Assembly: GCF_018139565.1 (NCBI RefSeq) | Contig: NZ_JAGSPK010000006.1 | Span: 248,001 to 312,000, forward strand | Length of the DNA stretch: 64,000 bases | Reading direction: 5' to 3' | Source: Cognatundibacterium rivi | GTDB lineage: Bacteria; Pseudomonadota; Gammaproteobacteria; Burkholderiales; Burkholderiaceae_D | Shown here: piece after piece, positions 19,378-27,923 of the stretch | Numbering within the stretch: the first letter of the stretch is position 1 | How the letters are laid out: each line of letters begins with the position of its first letter | Program-made: the position numbers and the translations under genes | The notes under the pieces: generated by a model | Seen by the model: only the letters and a program-made list of their open reading frames with translations | Database searches by the model: none | Told to the model about the DNA's origin: nothing

Positions 19378-19944
19378 TCATTGATAGGTTTTTTCCAGAT
19401 TGCCCAGCAGCTTGCTGCGGAGATCCGGCGCGGAGGTTTTTTTGTCCAGCCAGATTGCAAAAAAAGAGCGCGCAAATTCCGGGTCGCGAATTTCACCAAG
19501 GAATTTCCCGTTCAGATAAAAACGCGCCGCCTCATTTGGGATGTGTATGCCGGTAATCCTGCTGCCTTCTTTGACATCCGGAAATATTCCTTTCATCTGC
19601 AGTAACCATCGCTGTCTTTGTTCCGCTGTGCCGAGTTTCAGTTTGTCGATTTCATCAATACTGGTTTCCGCGATTTTGTTACCGTATAAATTTCTGGCGT
19701 AGGTCAGATCGAGCGCAAAACGTTGCCGCATGTCAGGATTGCTGCCGGCTGGCAGCCACAGTGCCGCGTCATAAATGGTCAGACCGAACCAGCGATACGT
19801 ACCGCTTCCCTGCAATACTGCTTGCGGTATCTCATCGCGTATCGGCGGTGGCACCTCATTCGCAGCAGCCCACGCACTGCCGAATAAACAGCAGGCACAG
19901 AGCAGCCACAGCAACAAAGAATTGCGCACGGAAATAGCGATCAT
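19378..19944 (-). CDS. Exported chalcone isomerase-like protein
   Basis: 188 residues: signal peptide (MIAISVRNSLLLWLLCACCLFGSAWA), then a bacterial chalcone-isomerase-like domain: VLQGSGTYRWFGLTIYDAALWLPAG, RFALDLTYARNLYGNKIAETSIDEIDKL, GSRITGIHIPNEAARFYLNGKFLGEI and FARSFFAIWLDKKTSAPDLRSKLLG. The fold family includes fatty-acid-binding proteins as well as plant chalcone isomerases, which fits a lipid role here. ATG 19944 overlaps the cfa-like stop codon as ATGA. Located after the Cfa-family gene and before DUF3833 in the same operon. Confidence 0.86.
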   Translation of the reverse strand: MIAISVRNSLLLWLLCACCLFGSAWAAANEVPPPIRDEIPQAVLQGSGTYRWFGLTIYDAALWLPAGSNPDMRQRFALDLTYARNLYGNKIAETSIDEIDKLKLGTAEQRQRWLLQMKGIFPDVKEGSRITGIHIPNEAARFYLNGKFLGEIRDPEFARSFFAIWLDKKTSAPDLRSKLLGNLEKTYQ

Positions 19945-21185
19945 TTTTTGATTAAGGTAAATTGCGCCACATCGATATTTCCGGCGCGGAATCCGGCTTC
20001 GCAATAGGCAAGATAAAATTCCCAGGTGCGTAAAAACTCCTCATCAAATCCCTGCGCTCTGACTTCCGCCAGTTTTTCCATGAATGCTTTACGCCACTCC
20101 AGTAAAGTGCGCGCGTAATCAAGACCGAAAGTAAATGTATCTATTACCTGCAAGCCGTGTTGTTCTGCCAGCTGGTGAAATTTGCCTATCGATGGCAACA
20201 TGCCACCGGGAAAAATATATTGCTGAATGAAATCGGTGCCTTTGCGATAGCGCTCAAATAATTCATCGGCAATCGTGATGCTTTGTATGCAGGCACGCCC
20301 ACCCTGTTTCAGATTGCGCTGCAGACAGGCGAAATAGCCGGGCCAGTATTCTTCACCGACGGCTTCAAACATTTCTATCGACGCGATGGCATCGTAGTCA
20401 CCGTGGGCATCGCGGTAATCCTGTATCTGCAGATCGCTGCGTGCATGCAGGCCGGCGCGCTGCAGGCGTTCGCGGGCGAAATGCAATTGCTCGGTGGAGA
20501 GTGTCAGTCCGGTCACGTGCGCCTGCGCATCGCGTGTCGCCATCTCAGCGAAACCACCCCAGCCACAGCCAATTTCCAATACTTTGGCTTGCGCAGGCAG
20601 ATTCAGTTGTTGCAGGATGCGACGGTATTTCATCTGTTGCGCATCGTGCAGACTTTCCACCTGATCCGAGGAAAAGATGGCGCTGGAATAGGTCATGGAA
20701 GGATCCAGCCACAGACGATAAAAGTCATTACCGATATCGTAATGTGCATGAATATTTTTTTTGCTGCCTGCTTTTGAGTTCCGGTTTAACAGGTGTTTGA
20801 TACGATACAAAAGATTGCCCCACCATGTGCCGTAGATGACGGATTCGAGTTGGACACGGTTGCGCGTGATCAGCTCTATCAGTCCCGCCAGATGCGTGGT
20901 TGTCCAGTGACCGGCAATATAACTCTCAGCAAAACCGATATCGCCGGATTTCAGAACCGCGCGACAGATTTGCCAGTTGCGCATTTCCAGCGTCACGTGG
21001 CGATTACCATCATCGGCGCGGCCAAAATACGCGATCTGCCCATCCGGAAACTGTATGCTCAGGCTGCCGTGTTCCAGCCGCTTCAGTAAGCCAATAACAA
21101 AGCGGGCTTCGGCCGGAAACTGCGTGGTGTCCAGTTGTTTTGTCTGACTGCTGTCAGGCGACAAAGTAGGATGCAAAGTGCTCAT
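19941..21185 (-). CDS. Cyclopropane-fatty-acyl-phospholipid synthase family methyltransferase
   Basis: 414-residue SAM-dependent lipid methyltransferase. SAM motif I is VLEIGCGWGGFAEMA (about 202-216); HYDIGNDFY and YIFPGGMLPS are Cfa-family landmarks. Compared by eye with E. coli Cfa as I remember it, the bicarbonate-site residues Glu239 and Tyr317 are kept (here E274, Y357), but Cys139 is Ser (S168 in YSSA), His266 is Gln (Q301), and His240 is Ala (A275). The enzyme may therefore add a methyl or methylene group by different chemistry, as in branched or furan fatty acid pathways. It overlaps both neighbours by 4 bp (DUF1365 upstream, chalcone isomerase-like downstream). Confidence 0.9.
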   Translation of the reverse strand: MSTLHPTLSPDSSQTKQLDTTQFPAEARFVIGLLKRLEHGSLSIQFPDGQIAYFGRADDGNRHVTLEMRNWQICRAVLKSGDIGFAESYIAGHWTTTHLAGLIELITRNRVQLESVIYGTWWGNLLYRIKHLLNRNSKAGSKKNIHAHYDIGNDFYRLWLDPSMTYSSAIFSSDQVESLHDAQQMKYRRILQQLNLPAQAKVLEIGCGWGGFAEMATRDAQAHVTGLTLSTEQLHFARERLQRAGLHARSDLQIQDYRDAHGDYDAIASIEMFEAVGEEYWPGYFACLQRNLKQGGRACIQSITIADELFERYRKGTDFIQQYIFPGGMLPSIGKFHQLAEQHGLQVIDTFTFGLDYARTLLEWRKAFMEKLAEVRAQGFDEEFLRTWEFYLAYCEAGFRAGNIDVAQFTLIKK

Positions 21186-22015
21186 CGGCTAACCTCTTGC
21201 GATGGTGGAGTTGGTTTGGAAAAAAATGGAACGCGTTTTAACCACAGGCGTAATGCCTGAATGTGGATGCGGGCAACGACACCGAAAGTCATCAGCGGGT
21301 AGCGCAACATCACTCTGACGATCTGTTGATCTCCCATTGCCTGCTCTTCACCGGAAACGCTGGTGATCAGTAGCGGCCCCTGGTGATCGTCATAATCAAT
21401 TCTGGCGATGTGGCGTATGTTGTGCTGCCCTTCACGTTCACGTGCTTGTGTCTGTAAAAAACGGAAGCGGTAATGGCCTTCTACTGCACAGAAAGGCGAG
21501 ACATGAAAGATTTTTTTTGCATGGAGTTCCTGCCCGTTGATCAGCGTGTCGCCTTGCTCCAGCAAATACAGATGTTTTTCACCAAAGGTATTGCTGACCT
21601 CGCAGATGATCGCTCTGAGGCTGCCATCATGACGGTGACAAAACCAGAATGACACAGGATTAAATACATAGCCTAGGACACGCGGAAAACACTGCAGCAA
21701 GATTTCGCCATCAGCATCGTTGATGCCGTGCTCGTGCAATATTGCATCCAACCAGTCACAGAGGGTCCGCTGCCCATCGCCATGATCTTTGTCGAAAAAT
21801 GACAGCAGGTTGAAACGATTATGCGAAAAAAAGCGATACGGCATTGACACGGTCTGTGCCGTCATGGCGCGTACTGGGACACGGATGAAAAAGACGCCAT
21901 AGCGAAACGCATTTTTTGCCGGACGCAGGCGTTTATGCAAGACCTCACCGGTACACAGACGTATCGTCGGTGATGCGGTTTGCTGTTTCAGTGTGGCGTT
22001 ATCTGCTGGTGTCAT
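21182..22015 (-). CDS. DUF1365 domain-containing protein
   Basis: 277 residues of the DUF1365 family: RLCTGEVLHKRLRPAKNAFRYGVFFIRVPV, FNLLSFFDKDHGDG, the strongly conserved VLGYVFNPVSFWFCHRHDGSLRAIICEVSNTFGEKHLYLL, and KIFHVSPFCAVEGHYRFRF. No signal peptide or TM segment. It lies between the FAD oxidoreductase (31 bp upstream) and the Cfa-family gene (4-bp overlap), an arrangement repeated in many proteobacteria and actinobacteria. Biochemical role is unknown; it is thought to belong to a lipid-modification pathway by association. Confidence 0.9.
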   Translation of the reverse strand: MTPADNATLKQQTASPTIRLCTGEVLHKRLRPAKNAFRYGVFFIRVPVRAMTAQTVSMPYRFFSHNRFNLLSFFDKDHGDGQRTLCDWLDAILHEHGINDADGEILLQCFPRVLGYVFNPVSFWFCHRHDGSLRAIICEVSNTFGEKHLYLLEQGDTLINGQELHAKKIFHVSPFCAVEGHYRFRFLQTQAREREGQHNIRHIARIDYDDHQGPLLITSVSGEEQAMGDQQIVRVMLRYPLMTFGVVARIHIQALRLWLKRVPFFSKPTPPSQEVSR

Positions 22016-22046
22016 CGTTTATTGGGCTGAGATAAAGCGAGCGCTG

Positions 22047-23333
22047 TTAAGCCGCAAGTGGTCTCACTAGCGGCTGGCTGGCGATAATATTTTTTGCGAC
22101 GCGTAAACCGGATTTCAGGCCATCTTCGTGGAAGCCGTAACCCGTCCAAGCCCCGGCAAACCAGATCTGCCGCTGGCCCTGTATCTGATTCAGTATGGTT
22201 TGCGCTTTCACAGCTGCCGCATCAAACACAGGGTGCGCATAATCAAAGCTGGCGATCACTTTTTCAGGTGCCGGTTCTTCAATCGGATTCAGACTGACAA
22301 TCACCGGAGTGGTGAACGGCAGTGGCTGCAATTGATTGATCAGATAATGCACGCAGACTTGCGGCTCTTTTCCGTTCGCACTCTGGTAATTCCAGGCAGA
22401 CCAGGCTTTGCGGTTCTCCGGCAAAAAGCTGGCGTCAGTGTGCAGTACCGCGCGGTTAGGCTGGTATTTCACGGCAGACAGTATTTGCTGCTCTGTGGTG
22501 GTGCTGTCTGTCAGCATTTTCAACGACTGATCGCTGTGTGTTGCCATGACGACGTGGTCAAATTCTTCAATACCTCTTGCTGATATGACGCTGACCCGTC
22601 CTGATGCACTGCTCTGTACCGCGCTGACTGGCGCATGCAGATAGGTGTGCGCAATATGTGGCAGCAGTTGTTCAACATAATGTCGTGCACCGCCTTTGAC
22701 GGTGCGCCATTGCGGCCTGTCGTTGACTTGCAATAGACCGTGGTTGTGGCAGAAATTCACGAACGACGACAAAGGAAATTCCATCATGGTCGCAGTCGGG
22801 CAAGACCAGATGCAGGCGGCCATCGGCAACAGATACCAATGAATAAATTCATCGCTGTAACGATGCTGCTGCAAAAACTGACCCAACGGGATGTGGAAAT
22901 CATGTGTTGCTTCCGCTTTTGCCATCGCGGTAGTCTGTTTATTGAAACGCAGGATGTCGCGCAGCATGCGCAGAAAGCGCGGGTTCAACAAATTCCGACG
23001 TTGTGTGAACACCGTATCCAGATTAGCTCCAGCCCATTCCAGATATCGTCCGGCTATCGGCATTTTGACTGAGAACGACATATCCGTCGCGACGGTTTCT
23101 ATCTTCAGATCTTTAAATAATCTGACCAGATTCGGATAGGTTTTGTGATTAAACACCAGGAAGCCTGTATCGACGCCATAGGTTTTACCTTCCAGCGTCA
23201 CATCAACGGTGTGCGTGTGTCCGCCAAAATAACTGTCTGCCTCAAACAGACTGACTTCGTGGTGTGCGCGAGATAATTCATAAGCGCAGGAGAGGCCGGA
23301 GATGCCGGAACCGATGACCGCAATTTTCATCAT
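22047..23333 (-). CDS. FAD-dependent oxidoreductase (amine oxidase/desaturase-like)
   Basis: 428 residues. The N-terminal dinucleotide-binding motif KIAVIGSGISGLSCAYELSRAHHEVSLFEA is followed by GGHTHTVDV (the G-G-H-x-x-T motif of this COG2907-type family), GVDTGFLVFNHKTYPNLVRLF, and the C-terminal FAD-contacting WFAGAWTGYGFHEDGLKSGLRVA. First gene of the seven-gene minus-strand operon ending at 17590. Related FAD enzymes paired with Cfa-type methyltransferases act as fatty-acyl oxidases or desaturases. Two consecutive ATGs are possible starts (23333 or 23330). A TetR gene is transcribed divergently with a palindrome between them. Confidence 0.9.
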   Translation of the reverse strand: MMKIAVIGSGISGLSCAYELSRAHHEVSLFEADSYFGGHTHTVDVTLEGKTYGVDTGFLVFNHKTYPNLVRLFKDLKIETVATDMSFSVKMPIAGRYLEWAGANLDTVFTQRRNLLNPRFLRMLRDILRFNKQTTAMAKAEATHDFHIPLGQFLQQHRYSDEFIHWYLLPMAACIWSCPTATMMEFPLSSFVNFCHNHGLLQVNDRPQWRTVKGGARHYVEQLLPHIAHTYLHAPVSAVQSSASGRVSVISARGIEEFDHVVMATHSDQSLKMLTDSTTTEQQILSAVKYQPNRAVLHTDASFLPENRKAWSAWNYQSANGKEPQVCVHYLINQLQPLPFTTPVIVSLNPIEEPAPEKVIASFDYAHPVFDAAAVKAQTILNQIQGQRQIWFAGAWTGYGFHEDGLKSGLRVAKNIIASQPLVRPLAA

Positions 23334-23493
23334 TTTTTAACGATAAATTTTTTTTCTAATGAATGCCGCCAAGCAGCTTGCATTCCCGACTTACGCTTAT
23401 TTCAGCCACATTCTGTTACCAATCTGACCGGGAGGAAATACAGATTCCTGCCCGTTGCCGATACGCCTGAGTTAAAATGTGACCTGATATTTC

Positions 23494-23524
23494 ATTTCGT
23501 GACTGATCAGTCACGAAATATACT
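23494..23524. promoter_or_regulatory. Perfect 26-bp palindrome, candidate TetR operator with tetR promoter
   Basis: Positions 23494-23519 are a perfect inverted repeat without spacer; the left arm is ATTTCGTGACTGA and the right arm its exact reverse complement. It lies 32 bp before the TetR-family start codon and 160 bp from the divergent FAD oxidoreductase. TATACT at 23519-23524 is a good -10 box for the regulator gene, with the palindrome covering its spacer and -35 zone, so binding should autorepress. Control of the lipid operon by the same site is inferred. Confidence 0.8.
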
Positions 23525-23551
23525 ACAAAGTTTAAAGTTGTACAGAAAAAA

Positions 23552-24181
23552 ATGATAAAGCTAAAAATTCCCTTTAAAAAACAGCAGTTTGACGCACGTG
23601 AAGAAGCGATTATTGATGCAGTCAATCATCTTTTATCCGATAAAGGGTATGACCTGATGACGATGGATGATGTTGCTGATGCGGTCGGTATCGCGAAAGG
23701 TAGTCTGTACAAACACTTTTCTTCGAAAGAAAAACTGGCCGCGGCCGCACTGACCCGTCTGCTGAAAGCAACACTGGAAGAATTAGATACTCTGCCGGAA
23801 GACATGCCGGCGATAGAAAAAATCCGGCACATCCTTGCCTGGTCGCTGCGTTTGCGTTTGCAAGGGGGCGTGCCGCATTTGCCATCGACAAGCCGCGCTT
23901 TGCAACGTAGCCTGATGCTGAATCTCGATTATGTGACCGTGGCTTTACGGATCAACAAGCGTTTTTATGCACTGGTGGCAACGGCACGTAAGCAAGGCGC
24001 TTTGACGGCGCTGGTGCCGGATGATGTGCTGGTGTACACCTTGTATTCGCGCGCCTGCGATCCGACGATGGAGTTTTTGGTGCGCGACCAGCGCTTGACG
24101 CATGAGCAGATCGTCGCAGCGATGGTGCATGCCACCATAGGGGGATTTTTGTCAGAGCAGGCGAGAACATCGGCCACGTAA
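23552..24181 (+). CDS. TetR/AcrR family transcriptional regulator
   Basis: 209 residues. The helix-turn-helix is at residues ~13-60: AREEAIIDAVNHLLSDKGYDLMTMDDVADAVGIAKGSLYKHFSSKEKLAAAAL, with the typical GxxxGSLYKHFxSKExL recognition region. The C-terminal ligand-binding/dimer domain is helical and unassignable to a ligand. It is divergent from the FAD-DUF1365-Cfa operon, and a perfect palindrome lies in the shared promoter region, so it is the probable local repressor, responding perhaps to a fatty-acid or membrane-stress ligand (inference). A strong bidirectional terminator follows it. Confidence 0.92.
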   Translation: MIKLKIPFKKQQFDAREEAIIDAVNHLLSDKGYDLMTMDDVADAVGIAKGSLYKHFSSKEKLAAAALTRLLKATLEELDTLPEDMPAIEKIRHILAWSLRLRLQGGVPHLPSTSRALQRSLMLNLDYVTVALRINKRFYALVATARKQGALTALVPDDVLVYTLYSRACDPTMEFLVRDQRLTHEQIVAAMVHATIGGFLSEQARTSAT

Positions 24182-24221
24182 GCGCTCTTTTCTGGTTGCT
24201 CCAACCGTGTACTACATCATA

Positions 24222-24265
24222 AAAAAGGCTGGAAGCCCTCATAAACAGGGGCTTCCAGCCTTTTT
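24222..24265. terminator. Bidirectional rho-independent terminator
   Basis: 12-bp stem GGCTGGAAGCCC (24227-24238) with its complement at 24249-24260, 10-nt loop, A-run before and T-run after. It separates convergent tetR (plus) and the glutathione peroxidase gene (minus). Confidence 0.93.
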
Positions 24266-24295
24266 GTCAACGGCGTTTGTGTACAGGCCGTGGGC

Positions 24296-24886
24296 TTATT
24301 CCGCCAGCGCTTTTTCTATATCAGCAACCAGCTTTTTATCGTCAGGCTTAGTCATGCTGCTGTAAGCGGCAACGACGTTGCCTTTACGATCGATCAGGTA
24401 TTTGTAGAAATTCCATTTCGGTGTTGTCCCTGTCGCTTTGACCAACTGTGCATGCAGAGGATTGATGTCTTTGCCGGTGACAGATGACTTGGCAAACATA
24501 GGAAACTTCACACCATAGGTGTTGTAGCAAAAATCGGCGATTTCCTTACTGTTGCCCGGCTCTTGCTTGCCGAAATCATTCGACGGAAAACCAAGTACCA
24601 CCAAACCTTTGCTGCTGTACTTGGCATAGGCTTTTTCCAGCCCTTCATATTGATTGGTGAAGCCGCAATAGCTGGCGGTATTGACGACCAATGCAACTTT
24701 GCCTTTGTACTGGCAAAGATCCTGCGGTGCATCGTCTTGCAGGCGATTGAATTTGTGATTCAGGATGGCCGGGCAGGCTTCTGCCTCCTCAGCGAAAGCC
24801 GGACTGCTGATTGCAGCCAGGCTGCCAATCAAGGCCGAACAGACAACAGAAAAGACAGCAGAAAACACAACAGAACGTCGCAGCAT
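24296..24886 (-). CDS. Exported glutathione peroxidase-like protein
   Basis: 196 residues. An N-terminal signal peptide (MLRRSVVFSAVFSVVCSALIGSLAAISSPAFA) precedes a glutathione/thioredoxin peroxidase domain: VALVVNTASYCGFTNQYEGLEKAY carries the peroxidatic Cys (C74), FPSNDFGKQEPG the conserved Gln motif, and WNFYKYLIDRKGNVV the catalytic Trp/Asn motif. ATG 24886 has AAGGAG at proper spacing. Most bacterial homologues are cytoplasmic; the signal peptide places this one in the periplasm, where it would detoxify hydroperoxides. It lies next to, but convergent with, the TetR gene of the lipid operon. Confidence 0.93.
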   Translation of the reverse strand: MLRRSVVFSAVFSVVCSALIGSLAAISSPAFAEEAEACPAILNHKFNRLQDDAPQDLCQYKGKVALVVNTASYCGFTNQYEGLEKAYAKYSSKGLVVLGFPSNDFGKQEPGNSKEIADFCYNTYGVKFPMFAKSSVTGKDINPLHAQLVKATGTTPKWNFYKYLIDRKGNVVAAYSSMTKPDDKKLVADIEKALAE

Positions 24887-24975
24887 GGAGGTCTCCTTCA
24901 TGAAAGAAGCACATAGTAGCGCAGCCGGTAAAAAGCTGCTGATCAGGCTCTTTATATGAAAAATGAATATAGATC

Positions 24976-25003
24976 GTAAAAATACTTCGTTTTAAAATAT
25001 AAA
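24976..25003 (+). promoter_or_regulatory. Candidate CysB-type site upstream of the sulfate-binding protein gene
   Basis: A/T-rich segment with core TTCGTTTT (24986-24993) followed by ATAT (24997-25000) and AAA. Very similar segments precede cysT (32290-32316) and ssuA (26718-26739). The gene cysB lies downstream in the same cluster. Assignment to CysB is inferred from shared sequence and gene content only. Confidence 0.45.
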
Positions 25004-25054
25004 GTCGCGAATTATTCTGAGATCCTCATTCAACACTGAATTCAAGGATTCCAG

Positions 25055-26077
25055 ATGAAAGCAAAAAAATTCCTGCTCCTCGCCAGCTTCGCCAGTTTCG
25101 CATTTGCCGGTGCGATTCACGGCGCAGCCCACGCTGCAGACATCACGCTGCTCAATGTTTCCTATGATCCTACGCGTGAACTGTATCAGGACGTGAATCA
25201 GGCATTTGCAAAACAATGGCAGGCAAAAACGGGCGATAAAGTCACCATCAAACAATCGCATGGCGGCTCAGGCAAACAGGCGCGTTCGGTGATCGACGGT
25301 TTGGATGCGGACGTGGTCACGCTCGCATTGGCCTATGACATCGATGCGATTGCGAACGCCGGTTTGCTGTCGAAAACCTGGCAAAAACGCCTGACGCACA
25401 ATGCTTCGCCTTATACATCCACGATCGTTTTTCTGGTGCGTAAAGGCAATCCTAAAGGGATTAAAGACTGGGCCGATCTGATCAAACCCGGCGTGTCCGT
25501 GATTACTGCGAATCCGAAAACTTCCGGCGGCGCGCGCTGGTCGTATCTGGCGGCGTATGGTTATGCATTGAAATTACCGGGCGGTAGCGATGCATCGGCA
25601 AAAGACTATGTGCAAAAACTGTTTAAAAATGTGCCGGTACTCGATTCCGGTGCGCGTGGCTCAACCGTGACATTCACTGAGCGCGGTATCGGCGACGTGC
25701 TGTTGTCGTGGGAAAACGAAGCTTATCTGGGACTCAAAGAATTCGGTGCGGATAAATTTGAAATCATCACACCATCCGTCAGCATTCTGGCGGAGCCGCC
25801 ATTGTCCGTGGTCGATAAAGTGGTCGATAAACGTGGCACACGCAAAGTGGCTGAGGCGTATCTGAATTACCTCTACACCGACGAGGCACAGGACATTATC
25901 GGCAAAAATTTCTATCGTCCGGTCAGTGAAAAAGCGGCGAAAAAATATGCCGGGCAATTCTCGAAAATCAAGCTGTTCAATATTGATGAGGCTTTCGGTG
26001 GCTGGACAGTCGCGCAGAAAACCCACTTTGCCGATGGCGGTGTTTTTGATCAGATTTATCAGCCGAATAAAAAATAA
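25055..26077 (+). CDS. sbp: Sulfate ABC transporter substrate-binding protein
   Basis: 340-residue periplasmic sulfate/thiosulfate-binding protein. Signal peptide (ending AAHA-A), then [26 protein letters not shown] (Sbp/CysP N-terminal strand), [31 protein letters not shown] (sulfate-contacting loop), [19 protein letters not shown] and [27 protein letters not shown]. It delivers sulfate to the CysT-CysW-CysA permease encoded 6 kb downstream. First gene of the region, with its own upstream candidate CysB site. ssuE follows 31 bp after. Confidence 0.94.
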   Translation: MKAKKFLLLASFASFAFAGAIHGAAHAADITLLNVSYDPTRELYQDVNQAFAKQWQAKTGDKVTIKQSHGGSGKQARSVIDGLDADVVTLALAYDIDAIANAGLLSKTWQKRLTHNASPYTSTIVFLVRKGNPKGIKDWADLIKPGVSVITANPKTSGGARWSYLAAYGYALKLPGGSDASAKDYVQKLFKNVPVLDSGARGSTVTFTERGIGDVLLSWENEAYLGLKEFGADKFEIITPSVSILAEPPLSVVDKVVDKRGTRKVAEAYLNYLYTDEAQDIIGKNFYRPVSEKAAKKYAGQFSKIKLFNIDEAFGGWTVAQKTHFADGGVFDQIYQPNKK

Positions 26078-26108
26078 TGATGCTCAACAGCGCATTGAAG
26101 GAATCACA

Positions 26109-26693
26109 ATGACTATTCTTTTGCTTTCCGGTAGCCCGTCTTCACCGTCGCGCTCCACTCGTCTGCTGCAGCATGCCGGTGAGAAACTCAATGCGCTCGG
26201 GCAGCGTACCGTCAGCCTGCATGTCCGCGATCTGCCGGCAGAAGCGCTGATGAATGCGGATTTTTCCGATACCGAACTGAATGTCGCCAGATTACTGGTC
26301 GAGCGCGCCGACGCTCTGGTGATTGCCACGCCGATTTACAAAGCAGCTTACAGCGGTTTGTTAAAAGCATTTTTAGACATACTGCCGCAAGACGGTCTGA
26401 ACGGAAAAATCATTTTGCCTCTGGCGACGGCGGGCAGCCAGTCGCACATGCTGGCGCTCGATTACGCCTTGCGCCCGGTGCTGACGTCGCTGTCGGCACG
26501 TCATGTACTGCCAGGCGTTTATGCAACCGATGCCCAGGTTCAGTGGCACGAACAGCAAGGCTTACAGTTGGATGCAGCAATAGCGCAGCGAGTTGCTGAC
26601 GGCGTGCAATTACTGGCCGAGAGCCTCTCTTCTTTACGACATATACATGCATCGAAACCAGCCGTTGCTGAACTGATGTGTTGTCGCGCCTGA
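26109..26693 (+). CDS. ssuE: NAD(P)H-dependent FMN reductase SsuE
   Basis: 194-residue flavodoxin-fold reductase that supplies FMNH2 to the SsuD monooxygenase. MTILLLSGSPSSPSRSTRLLQHA is the FMN phosphate-binding loop, and VIATPIYKAAYSGLLKAFLDILPQDGLNGKIILPLATAGSQSHMLALDYALRPVLTSL is the SsuE-specific core. ATG 26109 is preceded by AAGGA; a longer frame reaching back into sbp is not used. Located between sbp and ssuA, probably co-transcribed with sbp. Confidence 0.93.
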   Translation: MTILLLSGSPSSPSRSTRLLQHAGEKLNALGQRTVSLHVRDLPAEALMNADFSDTELNVARLLVERADALVIATPIYKAAYSGLLKAFLDILPQDGLNGKIILPLATAGSQSHMLALDYALRPVLTSLSARHVLPGVYATDAQVQWHEQQGLQLDAAIAQRVADGVQLLAESLSSLRHIHASKPAVAELMCCRA

Positions 26694-26717
26694 CCTGTTC
26701 CTGTTGTTGCTGGCCAT

Positions 26718-26739
26718 AAAAATTCGTTGATGAATTTTG
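26718..26739 (+). promoter_or_regulatory. Candidate CysB-type site upstream of ssuA
   Basis: Inverted repeat AAAATTC and GAATTTT separated by 6 bp, containing TTCGTT as in the sites before sbp and cysT. It lies about 115 bp before the ssuA start. LysR-type activators such as CysB commonly bind such dyad-symmetric AT-rich sites; the match is by eye. Confidence 0.45.
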
Positions 26740-26854
26740 AGCCAACGCTGTAGCAGATTTGTAAACCCTGACATTAAGCAACAATCCCGTAAGCGTTACC
26801 GCAATGCCTGATTTCCGGCAGGGGTAAGTCTTGCCTATCAATCGAGGAAATGAA

Positions 26855-27910
26855 ATGAGTGAACATCAGAATAGTAATGCACATCAGCGCTATACACGTT
26901 ACGTTGAGCAGGTGAAAAAAACCAATGCGCTGCGCCGTCGTGTGTTGACAGGCGTGCTGACATTGGCGGCACTCGTTGCCGCTGGTGGTCAGAACATCGC
27001 GCATGCACAGAACAGTGCAGCGAAAGGTGTGCTGCGTATTGGTTATCAGAAATACGGCACGCTGACTGTGCTGAAAGGTAATGCCAGTCTTGAAAAACGC
27101 CTTGCACCACTCGGCGTGGAAGTGAAATGGATAGAGTTTCCGGCGGGGCCGCAATTGCTGGAAGGCCTGAATGTCGGCAGTGTTGATTTCGGTACTACTG
27201 GCGAAGCTCCACCGATTTTCGCACAGGCGGCCGGTGCCGATTTGCTGTATGTCGGCAATGAACCTGCGGCGCCTGCGGGTGAAGCAATCGTCGTACCGAA
27301 AGGCTCTGCACTGAAATCGGTAGCTGACCTGAAGGGCAAGAAAATTGTGCTCAACAAAGGTTCTAATGTGCATTACCTGCTGGTGAAATTACTGGAAAAA
27401 GCCGGGCTTGCCTACAAAGATGTGGACGTCGTGTTTCTTGCTCCTGCCGATGCACGTGCTGCATTTGAGCGCGGCAGTGTCGATGCCTGGGCGATCTGGG
27501 ATCCGTTTCTGGCTGCCGCTGAAAAACAGCTCGGCGCACGCGTGCTGGCCGACGGCAAAGGCGCTGTCAGCAATCACCAGTTCTATCTCGCTTCGCGTTC
27601 GTATGCACAAAAACATCCCGCCATCATCAGTCTGATTCTGGAAGAAATCGGCAAGACCGGCGACTGGAGCGCGAAAAATATTAAAGCCACTGCTGCAATT
27701 CTTTCCGTGCAGATCGGGCTGGAACCATCGATTGTCGAATTGTCCGTTGGCCGTTTTTCTTATGGCGTGAAACCTTTATCGGAAGCCGTGATTCAGGAAC
27801 AGCAAAGCATTGCAGACAGCTTTGCCGATCTGAAGCTGATTCCTAAACGCATCAGCGTGCGCGATGCGGTCTGGTTGCCATCTGGCGCTAAAGCATCTGT
27901 CCTGAAATAA
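26855..27910 (+). CDS. ssuA: Aliphatic sulfonate ABC transporter substrate-binding protein SsuA
   Basis: 351-residue periplasmic binding protein for alkanesulfonates. After an unusually long charged N-region (about 28 residues to LRRRVL) comes a hydrophobic segment and AHA cleavage site, then [69 protein letters not shown], the classical SsuA opening, and [26 protein letters not shown] 26855 has GAGGAAA upstream; the TTG 24 bp earlier is rejected. The RRR before the hydrophobic core might allow Tat export but Sec is more likely. First gene of the ssuADCBF order. Confidence 0.94.
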   Translation: MSEHQNSNAHQRYTRYVEQVKKTNALRRRVLTGVLTLAALVAAGGQNIAHAQNSAAKGVLRIGYQKYGTLTVLKGNASLEKRLAPLGVEVKWIEFPAGPQLLEGLNVGSVDFGTTGEAPPIFAQAAGADLLYVGNEPAAPAGEAIVVPKGSALKSVADLKGKKIVLNKGSNVHYLLVKLLEKAGLAYKDVDVVFLAPADARAAFERGSVDAWAIWDPFLAAAEKQLGARVLADGKGAVSNHQFYLASRSYAQKHPAIISLILEEIGKTGDWSAKNIKATAAILSVQIGLEPSIVELSVGRFSYGVKPLSEAVIQEQQSIADSFADLKLIPKRISVRDAVWLPSGAKASVLK

Positions 27911-27923
27911 AGAAAGAAATGCG

